This document shows, piece by piece, positions 44,104 through 53,414 of a DNA stretch of 64,000 nt. Origin of the DNA: Asanoa sp040654855 (GTDB taxonomy: Bacteria; Actinomycetota; Actinomycetes; Mycobacteriales; Micromonosporaceae); assembly GCF_040654855.1 (NCBI RefSeq), contig NZ_JBFAIU010000005.1:7214-71213 (forward strand). Direction: 5' to 3'. Both the position numbers and the translations under genes were made by a program. The notes under the pieces are model-generated. The model did not search any database. It saw only the letters and a program-made list of their open reading frames with translations, and was not told the origin of the DNA. The number at the start of each line of letters is the position of its first letter. The first letter of the stretch is position 1.

Positions 44104-45462
44104 TCAAGCGAAGGTAAGAGCTTCGTAAGGCTGTGCCGGCAGGACGATGGTGAAGCGGGCGCCGCCTTCCGGGGCGTGGCCTGCTTCGATCCGGCCGCCC
44201 AGGCGGCGGACCAGGCCGTGCACCAGGGCCAGGCCCAGGCCGCTGCCGCCCTGGCGGACGCCCTCGTAGCGTTGCCGCAGCGCGCCGCGTTCGAAGACCA
44301 CCCGCAGGTCGTCGTCCGTGAAGCCCGGACCGCCGTCGCGGACCTCCAGGAGCGCCCCGGCGGGGTTCGACGAGGTGGACAACACGATCGGTGCGCCCGC
44401 CGGGACGACCCGCAGGGCGTTCTCCAGCAGGCCGTCGAGGATCTGGCGGGTGCGGCCCGGGTCCGTGAACGCCGGCACCGGGAACGGTGGCGTCTCGACC
44501 ACCAGGGACACCCCGGCCGCCGCGCAACGGGGCCGCCACGTGTTGGCCGTTTCCGCGACCATCGCCGTCAGGTCCACCGGTAGCGGGGTCAGCGGGAAGT
44601 CGACCGCGTCCAGGCGGGCCAGCGCCAGCAGGTCCGTGACGAGGCGGTCCAGGCGTTCCGCCTCCGCGAGGACCGTCCGGCCCGCGCGGGTGGCGCCGTC
44701 GCCGGTGACCACCCCGTCGGACAGCGCCTCCGCGTAGCCGCGGATCGTGGTCAGCGGCGTGCGCAGCTCGTGCGAGACCGAGAGCAGGAAGTCGCGTTGG
44801 CGGCCCTCGCTTGTGGACAGCGCCTCGGCCAGGCCGTTGAGCGCGTGGGCCAGCGACTCGACCTCCTCCGGCGGCTCGACCGGCACCCGGACGTCGCGTT
44901 CACCGCGGCGCAGGCGCAGTGCGGCGGCGGCCGCGACCCGGATCGGGCGGGCCAGGCGGCTGCCCAGCAGGACGCCGGCCAGCACGCCCGCCGCGAGGCC
45001 CGCGAGCAGCGCCAGCCACAGGTTCTGGCCGACGTCGCGCCAGATGCCCGTGGCCCGCGGGTGGGTCAGCACCACCGCGTTGCCGTTGTTGTTGAGGGCG
45101 CGCGCCTCCACAAGGGACGGCACACCGGAGACGACGCCGCGGCCCGAGAAGGACTCGCCGGCGGCCGCGCGCGCCACCACCGCGGGCGGTAGGCCCGGCT
45201 GGTCCGCCACGCCGCGGCGCAGCACGAACAGCGAGATGTCGCGCTCCCGCAGCACGTCGAGCAGCTTCTTGTCGCCGGCCGGGCGCGGCGTGGCCCGCAG
45301 CGCGGTCGCCACCACCGTGGCCTCCGCGGCCAGCGAGTCCCGCGTGCGCGCCTCGACCGCGCGGGACGCCAGCGGGATGGCCACGAGTGCGGTCACCAGC
45401 ACGGCGACCGCGGCGACGGCGCAGCCGACCAGGGCCGCGCGGAGGGTCAGCGTCCTAGGCAT
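44104..45462 (-). CDS. Sensor histidine kinase
   Basis: 452 residues. Two transmembrane segments flank an extracytoplasmic sensor (about 30-165), then HAMP (LGSRLARPIRVAAAAALRLRR), the H-box SVSHELRTPLTTIRGY with phospho-acceptor His, and the HATPase_c domain (DGLLENALRVVPAG, GGPGFTDDDL, GGSGLGLALVHGL). It overlaps the response-regulator stop by 8 bp. Signal unknown; the DUF5666-like lipoprotein downstream may report or bind the stimulus. Confidence 0.93.
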   Translation of the reverse strand: MPRTLTLRAALVGCAVAAVAVLVTALVAIPLASRAVEARTRDSLAAEATVVATALRATPRPAGDKKLLDVLRERDISLFVLRRGVADQPGLPPAVVARAAAGESFSGRGVVSGVPSLVEARALNNNGNAVVLTHPRATGIWRDVGQNLWLALLAGLAAGVLAGVLLGSRLARPIRVAAAAALRLRRGERDVRVPVEPPEEVESLAHALNGLAEALSTSEGRQRDFLLSVSHELRTPLTTIRGYAEALSDGVVTGDGATRAGRTVLAEAERLDRLVTDLLALARLDAVDFPLTPLPVDLTAMVAETANTWRPRCAAAGVSLVVETPPFPVPAFTDPGRTRQILDGLLENALRVVPAGAPIVLSTSSNPAGALLEVRDGGPGFTDDDLRVVFERGALRQRYEGVRQGGSGLGLALVHGLVRRLGGRIEAGHAPEGGARFTIVLPAQPYEALTFA

Positions 45463-46138
45463 CGATCGCGTACCCGACGCCGCGGTGGGTGCGGATCAAC
45501 CCGCCCGCCGAACCCAGCTTTCCGCGCACCTGGGCGATGTGCACGTCGACGGTGCGCGTGCCCGAATGCGACGCGTACCCCCAGACCGCCGCCAGCAGCT
45601 CCTCGCGGGTGAACACCCGACCCGGCCGCCCGACCAGGTGGGCCAGCAGGTCGAACTCCGTCGAGGTCAGCTGCACCGGCTCGTCGAGCACCGTCACGCT
45701 GCGCCGGCCCGGGTCCAGGGTCAGCGGGCCGACGCTGCGCGGGCGCTCGGCGGCCGCCGCGACGCCGCCCGACGCCCGGCGGAGCACGGCGCGCAGCCGG
45801 GCCACCAGCTCGCGCGGCGAGAACGGCTTGGTGAGGTAGTCGTCCGCGCCCAGCTCCAGGCCGACGATCCGGTCGACCTCGTCGTCGCGGGCGGTCAGGA
45901 AGATGACCGGGGTCCAATCGCCGGCCTCGCGCAGCCGGCGGCAGATCTCGGTGCCCGACATGCCGGGCAGGGCGATGTCCAGGACGCTGGCGACCGGGCG
46001 GAGCCGGCGGGCCGCGGCCAGGCCAGCCTCGCCGTCGTGCTCGACGTGCACGCCGAACCCGTCGCGGCTCAGGTAGAGCCGGACGAGGTCCGCGATCGCC
46101 CGCTCGTCCTCGACGACGAGCACCAGGCCGTCAGCCAC
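45455..46138 (-). CDS. OmpR-family response regulator
   Basis: 227 residues. Receiver with acidic pocket E10-D11, phospho-acceptor D54 (SVLDIALPGMSG) and KPF Lys, then a winged-helix C-terminal DNA-binding domain (EFDLLAHLVGRPGRVFTREELLAAVWGY, RTVDVHIAQVRGKLG). GTG 46138 gives the shortest, normal N-terminus. Forms an operon with the kinase. Confidence 0.93.
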   Translation of the reverse strand: MADGLVLVVEDERAIADLVRLYLSRDGFGVHVEHDGEAGLAAARRLRPVASVLDIALPGMSGTEICRRLREAGDWTPVIFLTARDDEVDRIVGLELGADDYLTKPFSPRELVARLRAVLRRASGGVAAAAERPRSVGPLTLDPGRRSVTVLDEPVQLTSTEFDLLAHLVGRPGRVFTREELLAAVWGYASHSGTRTVDVHIAQVRGKLGSAGGLIRTHRGVGYAIDA

Positions 46139-46184
46139 GCGCCCATCATGGCCGACGGACGCGTGGGCCGGTGTAAGAGGAGTG

Positions 46185-46745
46185 TCAGAACGCCACGGCG
46201 AGGCCGCTGCGCGACCGGCCGAGCGTCTCCCAGGCCGCGGTGTCCCGCCGGAGGGCGTCCCGGGTGGCGGCCGAGGCACGATCCCCGGCCGCCGTCCCGG
46301 CTCCCGCGCGGGCTGCGCGCGGGCGGAAGACGTGGCTGAGCAGCGCGTCCAGGTGCCACACCTGCTTGGGGTGGCCGGCCCGGATCCAGAATCGCTCCCG
46401 CACCCCGTCGACGGCCGTGGCCGCCAACTCGACCGCGGACAGCCGCGGGTCGGGGTTCCACGTCACGTTGCCCAGGTGGCCCAGTTCCGTGTTCAGATGC
46501 AGCCGGAGGCGGTGGAGCATCCGAGACTCGTGGGTCACCACCAGGCGACGGTAAGTCAACAGCAGCAGGTACTCGCCCTGCGTGGGCCGGTCGGCGCGGG
46601 TGCAACGGGCGACCAGCGCGGCGGGGTCGTCAGCGGCGACGCACCGCCGGAACACCGGCATGTGCCGGCTGACGGTCGGGATGGCCACACCGGCTTCAGC
46701 GGCGGCGGGCAGGAACGTACGGGAGAAGACGTCCATGTCGTTCAC
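46185..46745 (-). CDS. Hypothetical protein (186 aa)
   Basis: No family recognised. The N-terminal half has a possible PH/split-strand-like pattern (YLLLLTYRRLVVTHESRMLHRLRLHLNTELGHLGNVTWNPDP) and the C-terminal third is Ala/Arg-rich. Not in an operon; separated from the response-regulator gene by 46 bp and from the thiolase gene by 86 bp. ATG 46745. Confidence 0.65.
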   Translation of the reverse strand: MNDMDVFSRTFLPAAAEAGVAIPTVSRHMPVFRRCVAADDPAALVARCTRADRPTQGEYLLLLTYRRLVVTHESRMLHRLRLHLNTELGHLGNVTWNPDPRLSAVELAATAVDGVRERFWIRAGHPKQVWHLDALLSHVFRPRAARAGAGTAAGDRASAATRDALRRDTAAWETLGRSRSGLAVAF

Positions 46746-46831
46746 AACGACGTGTCTCGCTGGCGGGTCGCGGCTTTCCTTGTGCCGACTTCTTCAACCC
46801 TCCATTAGGATCATTACCCCAAAGTGGAATA

Positions 46832-48004
46832 TCAGAGCAATTCGACAATCGTTGCGTTGGCCATGCCGCCGCCCTCGCACATGGTCTGCAGGCCGTAGCG
46901 GATCCCATTGTCCCGCATGTGATACAGCATCGTCGTCATGATCCGGGCGCCGGAACCACCGAGCGGGTGACCCAGCGCGATCGCGCCGCCGCGCGGGTTC
47001 AGCCGCGCCGGGTCGGCCTCGGTCTCGGCGAGCCAGGCCAGTGGGACCGGGGCGAACGCCTCGTTGACCTCGTACACGCCGATCTCCTCGATGCCCAGGC
47101 CCGCGCGGCGCAGGGCCTTCGCGGTGGCCGGGATCGGCGCGGTCAGCATGACCACCGGGTCGTCGGCCGCGACCACCGCGGTGTGGATCCGGGCCAGCGG
47201 GCGCAGGCCGTGCGCGGCAGCCCACTCGCTCGTGGTCACCGCCACCGCCGCGGCGCCGTCGGAGATCTGCGACGCGGAGCCCGCGGTCACGACACCGTCG
47301 GCCTTGAACGGCGTCTTCAGCTCGCCCAGTGCCGCCAGCGACGTGTCGCGCCGGACGCCCTCGTCGGACGCGACCTTGCCGCCGTCGGCGGTCGCCACGG
47401 GCGCGATCTCGGCGTCGAACAGCCCGGCGTCCTGCGCGGCGGCCGCCCTCTGGTGACTGGCCAGCGCGTACTCGTCGAGGCGGCCCCGGTCGAAGCCCCA
47501 GCGCGTGGCCATCATCTCGGCGCCGACGCCCTGGCTGAACGGCACCGGATCGTCGGCCGCGAAGCCCTCGTGGTCGCGGTAGCGGGCCCGCACCTGGTCG
47601 CCGAACGCGTTGCCGGACCCGATGCTCGAACCCATCGGCACCCGGCTCATCGACTCGACGCCGCCGGCCACGACGAGGTCGCTCTGCCCGGCGATGACCG
47701 CCGCGGCGGCGAAGTGGATGGCCTGCTGGCTGGAGCCGCACTGCCGGTCGAGCGTGGTGCCGGGCACCGACTCGGGCCAGCCGGCGGCGAGCACCGCGCC
47801 GCGGGCGACGTTCCAGGACTGGTCGCCGACCTGTGACACGCAGCCCCAGACCACGTCGTCGACGCCGGCCGGGTCGAGTGCCAGCCGCTCGGCCAGCGCC
47901 CGCAGGGCATGTGCCGAAAGATCAACCGGGTGTACGCCAGTCAGGCCGCCGTTGCGCCGCCCGACCGGAGTTCTGACCGCACCGACAATGACCGCGTCCC
48001 GCAT
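46832..48004 (-). CDS. Acetyl-CoA C-acyltransferase (thiolase)
   Basis: 390 residues. Nucleophile C89 in DRQCGSSQQA, the NPRGGAIALGHPLGGSG histidine motif and C376 in MCEGGGMANAT are all present. It catalyses thiolytic cleavage or Claisen condensation of acyl-CoA in fatty acid degradation or acetoacetyl-CoA formation. Start ATG 48004; a 3-bp upstream MIRM-like sequence is not used. No beta-oxidation partner is adjacent. Confidence 0.93.
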   Translation of the reverse strand: MRDAVIVGAVRTPVGRRNGGLTGVHPVDLSAHALRALAERLALDPAGVDDVVWGCVSQVGDQSWNVARGAVLAAGWPESVPGTTLDRQCGSSQQAIHFAAAAVIAGQSDLVVAGGVESMSRVPMGSSIGSGNAFGDQVRARYRDHEGFAADDPVPFSQGVGAEMMATRWGFDRGRLDEYALASHQRAAAAQDAGLFDAEIAPVATADGGKVASDEGVRRDTSLAALGELKTPFKADGVVTAGSASQISDGAAAVAVTTSEWAAAHGLRPLARIHTAVVAADDPVVMLTAPIPATAKALRRAGLGIEEIGVYEVNEAFAPVPLAWLAETEADPARLNPRGGAIALGHPLGGSGARIMTTMLYHMRDNGIRYGLQTMCEGGGMANATIVELL

Positions 48005-48081
48005 GATTACTCCCCGGTAACGTGAGCCTTGACCGAATCCTACGTCGTGTCAGGGGCGCGTCCGGCTGGGATGCTTGTCCG

Positions 48082-48486
48082 GTGACCTCCCAGTGGCGGG
48101 TCCCCACCGCCCTACCCACGCTGAAGCTGGCCGGCGCCGTCGTGCTGCTGGTGCTCGCCGCGCTGTTCGCCACCGACACCGCCGCCCTGGCCGTCGCGGG
48201 CGTGGCCGGTGCGGCGCTGGTCGTGTGGGGCTTTCGTGACCTGCTGGCACCCGTGCGGCTGGCCGCCGACCCGACCGGTGTCACCGTGCTCACCGGGTTC
48301 GCCCGGCGTCGGCACATCCCCTGGTCGGCGGTGGAACAGGTCTCCGTCGCCCGCCGGGCGCACGCGGGCGTGCGCAGCGAGGCCCTGGAGATCGACACCG
48401 GCGACGCCGTGCACGTGCTGACGAAGAACGACCTCGGCGCGCCGCCGGCGGAAGTGGCGGCGGCGATAGCGGCCGTGCGGAGCTAG
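48082..48486 (+). CDS. Small PH-domain membrane protein
   Basis: 134 residues with two N-terminal membrane helices (LKLAGAVVLLVLAALFA then LAVAGVAGAALVVWGF) and a small beta-rich PH-like domain (LAADPTGVTVLTGFARRRHIPWSAVEQVSV). Family of actinobacterial PH-domain proteins of unknown role. GTG 48082; an upstream GTG frame is possible. Its stop overlaps that of the rhomboid gene. Confidence 0.8.
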   Translation: MTSQWRVPTALPTLKLAGAVVLLVLAALFATDTAALAVAGVAGAALVVWGFRDLLAPVRLAADPTGVTVLTGFARRRHIPWSAVEQVSVARRAHAGVRSEALEIDTGDAVHVLTKNDLGAPPAEVAAAIAAVRS

Positions 48487-49382
48487 CCGGCGGACAGTGT
48501 CAGTCCGACGAGCGCCACCGCGAAGAGCACGCAACCGACCACCTGGATCACGTTGCGGTTCGCGCGTGGTGCATAGGCCAGGATGAGCGCCACCACGGCA
48601 CCCGCGACCCCGCCACCCAGGTGGCCCGCCCACGAGATGCCCGGCAGCGTGAACGTGATGAACAGGTTGATCGCCAGCAGGCCGACGATCGCGGACGTGT
48701 TCTGCCGCAGCCGGCGCAGGATGACGAAGAACGCCACGAACAGGCCCCACAGGGCGCCCGAGGCACCCGCGGTGAGCGAGTTGGGATCCGCCCACAGCGC
48801 CGCGACACTGCCGCCGAGCCCGGCCAGGAGGTAGAGCGCGAGGTAGCGGATCGGGCCCAGGGCCACCTCGAGCGAACGGCCGATCGCCCACAGCGCCCAC
48901 ATGTTGAACAGCAGATGGATGATCCCGTAGTGCAGGAACATCGCTGTGAGCAGGCGGTAGTAGCCGCCGTCGTAGACACCGGTGTAGGCGACCCAGCCGT
49001 GTTCGGTGGGGAACTGGAACGACGGGCCGATCACGCCACCGAAGGCCTGTAGCTGCGTCGTGCCGGTGAACAGGCCGCCACGCGGGATCAGGGTGTCGAC
49101 GCCGTAGAAGGCGAGCCCGATCAGAGCGACGAGCAGGTTGAGCGAGATCAGCGTGATGGTCGCGTAGCCGTGGCGACCGGCGGCACTGCCACCGAAGGCA
49201 GTGCGCGCCGGCCGCTGGGTCCGGCGTCCCTCGGACACACACTCCGGGCACTGGTGCCCGACCGAGGCGTCACGCATACAGTCCGGGCATATCGGGCGCT
49301 CGCAACGCGTGCAGCGCACCCAGGTCTCCCGCGACGGGTGCCGATAGCAGACCGGCGCTGCCGTCGGGGGCGATTCACTCAT
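48483..49382 (-). CDS. Rhomboid-family intramembrane serine protease
   Basis: 299 residues. An N-terminal B-box-like zinc finger (CYRHP...CTRCERPICPDCMRDA) precedes six or seven membrane helices. The catalytic Ser is in GASGALWG, the His in ISWAGHLGGG, and the HLLFNMWALW segment forms the conserved loop-1 region. It cleaves transmembrane substrates within the bilayer. ATG 49382; convergent with the PH-domain gene by 4 bp. Confidence 0.92.
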   Translation of the reverse strand: MSESPPTAAPVCYRHPSRETWVRCTRCERPICPDCMRDASVGHQCPECVSEGRRTQRPARTAFGGSAAGRHGYATITLISLNLLVALIGLAFYGVDTLIPRGGLFTGTTQLQAFGGVIGPSFQFPTEHGWVAYTGVYDGGYYRLLTAMFLHYGIIHLLFNMWALWAIGRSLEVALGPIRYLALYLLAGLGGSVAALWADPNSLTAGASGALWGLFVAFFVILRRLRQNTSAIVGLLAINLFITFTLPGISWAGHLGGGVAGAVVALILAYAPRANRNVIQVVGCVLFAVALVGLTLSAG

Positions 49383-49409
49383 GCCAAGAAAGGTACCTGG
49401 CGTCGTCGA

Positions 49410-49940
49410 TCAGCCGTTGACGCGCTGGATCTCGACGCGCTCGATCACGACGTCCTCCAGCGGCCGGTCGCCGTGGTTGGTGGGCGTGTTCGCGATCGCG
49501 TCGACGACCTTGGCGGAATCCTGGTCCGCGACCTGGCCGAAGATCGTGTGGCGGTTGTTGAGGTGCGGCGTCGGGCCGACCGTGATGAAGAACTGCGAGC
49601 CGTTGGTGCCCGGGCCGGCGTTGGCCATGGCCAGCAGGTACGGGCGGTCGAAACGCAGCTCCGGGTGGAACTCGTCGGCGAACTCGTAGCCCGGGCCGCC
49701 ACGGCCGGTGCCGGTCGGGTCGCCCATCTGGATCATGAAGCCCGAGATCACCCGGTGCGAGATGGTGCCGTCGTAGTAGGGCCCGTTGCCCTTCTGCCCG
49801 GTGCGCGGGTCCACGTAGTCGCGGGTGCCCTCGGCCAGCTCCACGAAGTTCTGCACCGTCTTCGGCGCGTGGTTCGGGAACAGCTCCAGGCGGATCGGGC
49901 CGCGGTTCGTATGCAGGGTGGCGTAAAGGGTCTCAGCCAC
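49410..49940 (-). CDS. Cyclophilin-type peptidyl-prolyl cis-trans isomerase
   Basis: 176 residues from GTG 49940, preceded by GGAGG. The catalytic and binding motifs of cyclophilins are present: FHRVI-like ISHRVISGFMIQMGDPTGTG, GGPGYEFADE, LAMANAGPGTNGSQFFIT and HTIFGQV. It would accelerate proline isomerisation in protein folding; the short N-terminus suggests a cytosolic form. Confidence 0.92.
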   Translation of the reverse strand: MAETLYATLHTNRGPIRLELFPNHAPKTVQNFVELAEGTRDYVDPRTGQKGNGPYYDGTISHRVISGFMIQMGDPTGTGRGGPGYEFADEFHPELRFDRPYLLAMANAGPGTNGSQFFITVGPTPHLNNRHTIFGQVADQDSAKVVDAIANTPTNHGDRPLEDVVIERVEIQRVNG

Positions 49941-50061
49941 GGGTACTCCTCCGTCGTCGGTGAGTTTCAGTTCGATCCTCCCATGTGCCCGTTCCGGCAA
50001 TGCGGACACGTCCAAAGGTGGAGGATGCAGGAGGAACTACGCCCAGGAAGGTGGGGGTCTG

Positions 50062-50778
50062 GTGTTTGGTATCCGGCGGAGAACTCATGCGCAGATGGTG
50101 CGCACGGAGCTCGGCGACAGCCTCGAGCACTTGAAGGCGGCAGCAGGCCACGCGGCGGGCGGGGTCAGCACGGCGGTCCGGCCGCGGGTCGAGTCCGCCC
50201 GCGACTTCGTGATCCCGTCGGCCACCCGGGTCCGCGACATGGCCGGGAGCGGGTGGGAGTCCACCCGCGGCGGCTGGGAGTCGGTCCGGCCACTGGCAAC
50301 GGCCGCCGGCAGCCGGACCCGCGACGCCGCCAAGTCCGTGCGCCGGCCGAAGATCAACGGCAAGGGCAAGGGCAACGGCAAGGGCAGGCGCGCCGACAAG
50401 GCCATCGAGGCCGCGGCGACCAACCGCCGCTGGCCGATCGTCGCCGCGATCCTGGTCGCCGGTGCCGCGTTCGGCGCCGCGGCGGTCATGCGCCGGCGCC
50501 GGCAGCAGCAGTGGGACGAGTACGACCCGAGCAAGTCGCTGGACGCCGCCCGCCAGGGTGCGTCGGGTGGTGGCCGGGGACACAGCCACGGCCGGATCGG
50601 TGACGCGGCCGACGCGGCCCGGTCCTCGGTCAAGAACGCCGCGGCGACCGCCAAGAGCGCCGCGTCATCCGCGCGGAGCCGGGCCGGCGAGCGGTTCTCG
50701 TCGACCGAGCAGCCGCCGCAGAGCTCCGACCCGACGGCCAGCAGCGAGCACCTGAACTCGCCCAACGGCCGCAGCTGA
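50062..50778 (+). CDS. Single-pass membrane protein, DUF5324-like
   Basis: 238 residues from GTG 50062. A helical, amphipathic N-terminus (MVRTELGDSLEHLKAAAGHAAGG), a basic Lys/Gly linker, one transmembrane helix (WPIVAAILVAGAAFGAAAVM), then Ser/Ala-rich and disordered tail. Pattern resembles DUF5324 proteins of Streptomyces-like actinomycetes but I am not sure. Convergent with corA behind a strong terminator. Confidence 0.65.
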   Translation: MFGIRRRTHAQMVRTELGDSLEHLKAAAGHAAGGVSTAVRPRVESARDFVIPSATRVRDMAGSGWESTRGGWESVRPLATAAGSRTRDAAKSVRRPKINGKGKGNGKGRRADKAIEAAATNRRWPIVAAILVAGAAFGAAAVMRRRRQQQWDEYDPSKSLDAARQGASGGGRGHSHGRIGDAADAARSSVKNAAATAKSAASSARSRAGERFSSTEQPPQSSDPTASSEHLNSPNGRS

Positions 50779-50789
50779 CGAAGCGACGA

Positions 50790-50817
50790 AAAGGCCCCCG
50801 GGGAACCGGGGGCCTTT
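50790..50817. terminator. Bidirectional terminator
   Basis: Perfect stem AAAGGCCCCCGG / CCGGGGGCCTTT around GGAA. It is symmetric with T and A runs at the ends and serves both converging genes (DUF5324-like gene and corA). Confidence 0.88.
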
Positions 50818-50833
50818 CGCGCGCCAGAGGGGC

Positions 50834-51973
50834 TCAGAGCCAGCCCGAGCGGCGGAACCAGCGGTAGAGCACGATCGCGGCGATCAGCATCAGCGTCAGC
50901 ACGCCCGGGTAGCCGTACTGCCAGCGGAACTCGGGCATGTCCGGGAAGTTCATGCCGTAGATGCCGGCGATGAACGTCTCGACCGCGAAGATGGCGGCCC
51001 AGGACGCGATCTTGCGCATGTCGTTGTTCTGCTCGACCGAGACCTGCGCCAGGCGCGCCTGCAGGATCGAGTTCAGCAGGTCGTCGTAGCCGTTGACCTG
51101 CTCGGCGACCCGGATCAGGTGGTCCTGCACGTCGCGGAAGAAGCGCCGGATCTCCTTGGGCACGTGCCGGTTGGTCGACTCGGTGAGCTGCATGATCGGC
51201 CGCAGCAGCGGGACCACGGCCCGCTTGAACTCGACCAGCTCCCGCTTCATCTGGTAGATCCGCTGGATCCGGCCGTGCACCTGGCGGGCGAAGACCTGGT
51301 TCTCCAGGTCGTCGAGGTCGGTCTCCACCTGGTCGCTGACGTCGATGTAGAGGTCGACGACGTGGTCGGCGATCGCGTACGCCACCGACCATGGCCCCTG
51401 CGCCAGCAGCTCCTTGCGCTGTTCGAGCCCGGCGCGCACCGGCGCCAGCTTGCAGGCGTCGCCGTGCCGCACGGTGATCACGAACTCCGGACCGATGAAG
51501 ACCATGACCTGGCCGGTCTCGACGACCTCGGTGGTCTCGGTCAGCTCGGCGTGCCGTATGTACCGCGCGGTGCGCATGACCAGGGAGTTGATCTCGCCGA
51601 ACTGCTCCAGCTTGGGGCGCTGCTCGGCGGCGACCGCGTCCTCGACGGCCAGCTCGTGCAGGTCGAACGTCTCGGCGATGCCGGCCATCGTGGTCAGGCT
51701 CGGCTCGTGCAGCCCGATCCAGACGAACGCGTTGCCGGTCTCCTCGCGCGCGGCGTGCAGCGCGTCCTCCGGCGACCACTCGCCGGGCTGGCGGACGCCG
51801 TCGACGTAGAGCGCGCAGTCGACGATCGTGTCGCGGCCCTTGAAACCGGGTGGGGGCGCCGGTTTCGGCTCGGCCGGACCGAGGATGCGGGTCATCGCCC
51901 GGACGGGGTCGCTCCACGACCGCGTTCTGGGGCGAACCTGCCCGGTCTTGTCGGCGTCAGTAGCCATCGACAT
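50834..51973 (-). CDS. corA: CorA-family magnesium/cobalt transporter
   Basis: 379 residues. A large soluble N-domain with the long coiled helix (QRIYQMKRELVEFKRAVVPLLRP...) ends in two transmembrane segments; the pore signature YGMNFP (GMN) lies between them. It forms a pentameric divalent-cation channel. The ATG at 51973 (MSMATDADK) is preceded by GGAGGGAGG; a further upstream ATG at 51994 is less likely. No magnesium riboswitch is visible upstream. Confidence 0.93.
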   Translation of the reverse strand: MSMATDADKTGQVRPRTRSWSDPVRAMTRILGPAEPKPAPPPGFKGRDTIVDCALYVDGVRQPGEWSPEDALHAAREETGNAFVWIGLHEPSLTTMAGIAETFDLHELAVEDAVAAEQRPKLEQFGEINSLVMRTARYIRHAELTETTEVVETGQVMVFIGPEFVITVRHGDACKLAPVRAGLEQRKELLAQGPWSVAYAIADHVVDLYIDVSDQVETDLDDLENQVFARQVHGRIQRIYQMKRELVEFKRAVVPLLRPIMQLTESTNRHVPKEIRRFFRDVQDHLIRVAEQVNGYDDLLNSILQARLAQVSVEQNNDMRKIASWAAIFAVETFIAGIYGMNFPDMPEFRWQYGYPGVLTLMLIAAIVLYRWFRRSGWL

Positions 51974-52247
51974 GCCTCCCTCCGAACCCGGCAACCCGGA
52001 TGGGCCGAAGAGCAGGCTACGCCCGAAAGGTGGCCAGAGCGCGTCAGGATCTCGTCAGGACGGCACGCGGCATCCCCGCCGGGCGGCGCCGGGTGGACCG
52101 GCCGCGTCGGGGGGTGGGGTGCGAGCGGCCCACCCGGCGCCATCGGGGGCGGGGTAGTGCTGAGGGGGTCGGCATTCGGCTCCGGCCGACCGGTGGATCG
52201 CATTGTTCACCGTCGACCCGTCCCTGGTCAGCCCCTCATCACACGGA
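51974..52247. other. Intergenic region upstream of corA
   Basis: About 275 bp, very GC-rich, holding the corA promoter. It ends at the terminator of the convergent-oriented aminotransferase gene. No other element recognised. Confidence 0.4.
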
Positions 52248-52250
52248 TGG

Positions 52251-52280
52251 GGCACTCTGTCGGGAATCCGACAGAGTGCC
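52251..52280. terminator. Hairpin terminator
   Basis: Perfect 13-bp stem GGCACTCTGTCGG / CCGACAGAGTGCC around GAAT, 16 bp after the stop of the aminotransferase gene. Confidence 0.85.
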
Positions 52281-52295
52281 GTTGGTCGCCCCGTA

Positions 52296-53390
52296 TCAGC
52301 CGCGGATATCCTCGATGGCCGCCGCCAGCCGGCGTACACCCTCGTCGATCTCGTCGGCCGTCACCGCCGAGAAGGCCAGCCGCAGCGCGTGCTTGCCGCC
52401 CTCGAGCAGGAAGTCACTGCCCTTGACCACGGCCACCCCGCGGGCGGTCGCCGCCGGCAGCAGCTTGTCGACGTCGATGTCCTCCGGGAAGTCGACCCAG
52501 AGGAAGTAGCCGCCCTCGGGCTCGGTGAACGAGACGCCCGGGATGTGCTCGCGCAGCGACGCGGCCAGCAGCCGGACCCGCTCGGCGAGCGCGGTGCACA
52601 CGGTGTCGATGGACCGCTCGAGGTCACCGGCCACGCAGAACTGGTAGACGATGGCCTGGGCCACCATGCCGGGCGAGATGTAGAGGTTCGTGGCCTTCTT
52701 GGCGATCTCCGCGATCAGCGGCGCGGGCCCGACCAGGTAGCCGACCCGGACGCCCGGGCAGACCGTCTTGGTGAAGCTCGACGCGTGCACCACGACGCCC
52801 TTGTCGTCCAGCGACAGCATCGACGGGAGCGCGTCGCCGCGGAAACGGATGTCCGCGTACGGGTCGTCCTCGAAGATCGTGAAGCCGTACTCGGCGGCCA
52901 GGTCGAGCAGCGCGCGCCGCTTCTCCGCGGAGAGCGTGACGCCGGCCGGGTTCTGGAAGTTCGGGATGATGTGGGCGAGCTTGGGGCGGACGCCCGACTC
53001 CAGCAGCTTGCGCAGCTCGTCGACGTCGATGCCATCGGTCTGGGTGGTCACGGCGTGCACCTCGCCGCCCTTGTTGCGCAGGTTGAGCAGGGTGCGGTCG
53101 TAGGTCGGCCGCTCGACCACGACGGCGTCGCCGGCGCCGACCAGGTGGTCGAAGAGGAACGCGTCGGCCTGCAGCGAGCCGTTGGTCACCAGCACCTGCT
53201 CGGGCGCGACGCCGTGCTTGTCGGCGATCCACTTGCGCAGCGGCAGGTAGCCGACGGACGTGCCGTAGGCGGTGACCCCACCCGGATCGGCGTCGAAGGC
53301 GCGGACGGCGGCGGCCTTGAGCCCCTCGATGTCGACGATGTCGAGCGAGGGAGCCCCACGGGCGAACGAGATGAGCTGCGCGGCGGTCAT
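52296..53390 (-). CDS. PLP-dependent aminotransferase (class I/II)
   Basis: 364 residues. The fold-type I core shows TNGSLQADAFLF, NPAGVTLS, the Asp in FEDDPYAD that holds the pyridine nitrogen, and the Schiff-base Lys in SSFTKTVCPGVRVGY. No N-terminal GntR domain, so it is not MocR-like; closest in style to 2-aminoadipate/aromatic aminotransferases. It transfers amino groups between amino acids and 2-oxoacids. ATG 53390. Confidence 0.92.
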   Translation of the reverse strand: MTAAQLISFARGAPSLDIVDIEGLKAAAVRAFDADPGGVTAYGTSVGYLPLRKWIADKHGVAPEQVLVTNGSLQADAFLFDHLVGAGDAVVVERPTYDRTLLNLRNKGGEVHAVTTQTDGIDVDELRKLLESGVRPKLAHIIPNFQNPAGVTLSAEKRRALLDLAAEYGFTIFEDDPYADIRFRGDALPSMLSLDDKGVVVHASSFTKTVCPGVRVGYLVGPAPLIAEIAKKATNLYISPGMVAQAIVYQFCVAGDLERSIDTVCTALAERVRLLAASLREHIPGVSFTEPEGGYFLWVDFPEDIDVDKLLPAATARGVAVVKGSDFLLEGGKHALRLAFSAVTADEIDEGVRRLAAAIEDIRG

Positions 53391-53414
53391 GGTTTACCAG
53401 CGTAGGGGGCTGCG